Positions 7,510 to 7,628 of a DNA stretch of 7,628 nucleotides are shown here, piece by piece (the stretch's first letter is position 1; each line of letters starts with the position of its first letter). The translations under genes were made by a program, and so were the position numbers. The DNA lies in assembly GCA_015485455.1 (NCBI GenBank), contig WFTN01000128.1, positions 1-7,628 of the forward strand, written 5' to 3'. The stretch is from Planctomycetota bacterium. GTDB taxonomy: Bacteria; Planctomycetota; GCA-002687715; DRQF01. Under the pieces are notes generated by a model. That model was not told where the DNA came from. It did no database searches and saw nothing but the letters and a program-made list of their open reading frames with translations.

Positions 7510-7532
7510 GATTGTGTTTCCTTCACACAATC
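7510..7532. terminator. Hairpin 23 bases after the 707-residue gene, possible terminator
   Basis: GATTGTGT (7510-7517) and ACACAATC (7525-7532) pair perfectly over eight bases around the loop TTCCTTC. The position just after the stop at 7487 suits transcript ending or 3' protection. No T-run follows it on the rightward strand (a TTTCTTTTT lies before the stem instead), so it is not a standard intrinsic terminator. I see nothing else in the stretch from 7488 to the right edge. Confidence 0.35.
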
Positions 7533-7628
7533 CAGGGCAGAGGAAACGGCGAAACTGGCTGCGGGCAGATAGACCTTGCAGTTTCTCAATTGCTCCTCTA
7601 AGTTTCGAATTGGGAGAGATTTCTTAGG

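Noticed and set aside
1..7628. CRISPR arrays, tRNA, rRNA or riboswitches
   Set aside because: No regularly spaced repeats, no tRNA-like cloverleaf and no conserved rRNA segments were noticed on reading either strand.

Overview
The window reads as a piece of chromosome from a Gram-negative-type environmental bacterium. The guess is a planctomycete or a related lineage. It rests on a secreted FG-GAP/VCBS-repeat protein, large exported proteins of unknown function, and an ISL3-family transposase of a kind I associate with that group. No rRNA, tRNA or marker gene is present to confirm it.

Left part (1-2031): the N-terminal end of a secreted FG-GAP/VCBS protein is transcribed leftward off the edge. 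About 250 bases upstream of it lies an ISL3-family transposase gene. It keeps its zinc ribbon, helix-turn-helix and all three catalytic acidic residues, but three single-base indels break it, so it is a recent pseudogene. An imperfect terminal-repeat candidate and an 11-base direct repeat flank it, but the exact element ends are unresolved.

Middle (2108-3763): one intact gene encodes a 551-residue protein with a single N-terminal membrane anchor, a long presumably extracytoplasmic part and a very acidic tract near residues 381-442. I do not recognise its family.

Right part (3862-7487): a leftward operon starts with an intact YtrA-type GntR repressor overlapping by ATGA an ABC-transporter ATPase gene. 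The ATPase is cut off just after the Q-loop region and runs out of frame into the C-terminal remnant of a two-helix membrane protein, which has a further frameshift. This looks like an operon collapsed by an internal deletion that spared its regulator. A perfect 9-base inverted repeat in front of the regulator is the likely operator. It sits between the regulator and a divergent gene for a 707-residue secreted protein, whose two halves look like diverged copies of one domain.

How the genes work together: only the GntR/ABC/membrane-protein set is clearly a functional unit by ancestry, and it is now broken. The divergent secreted protein may share its control region. I see no complete novel defence, biosynthetic or mobile system; the two large unrecognised exported proteins are the least explained content.
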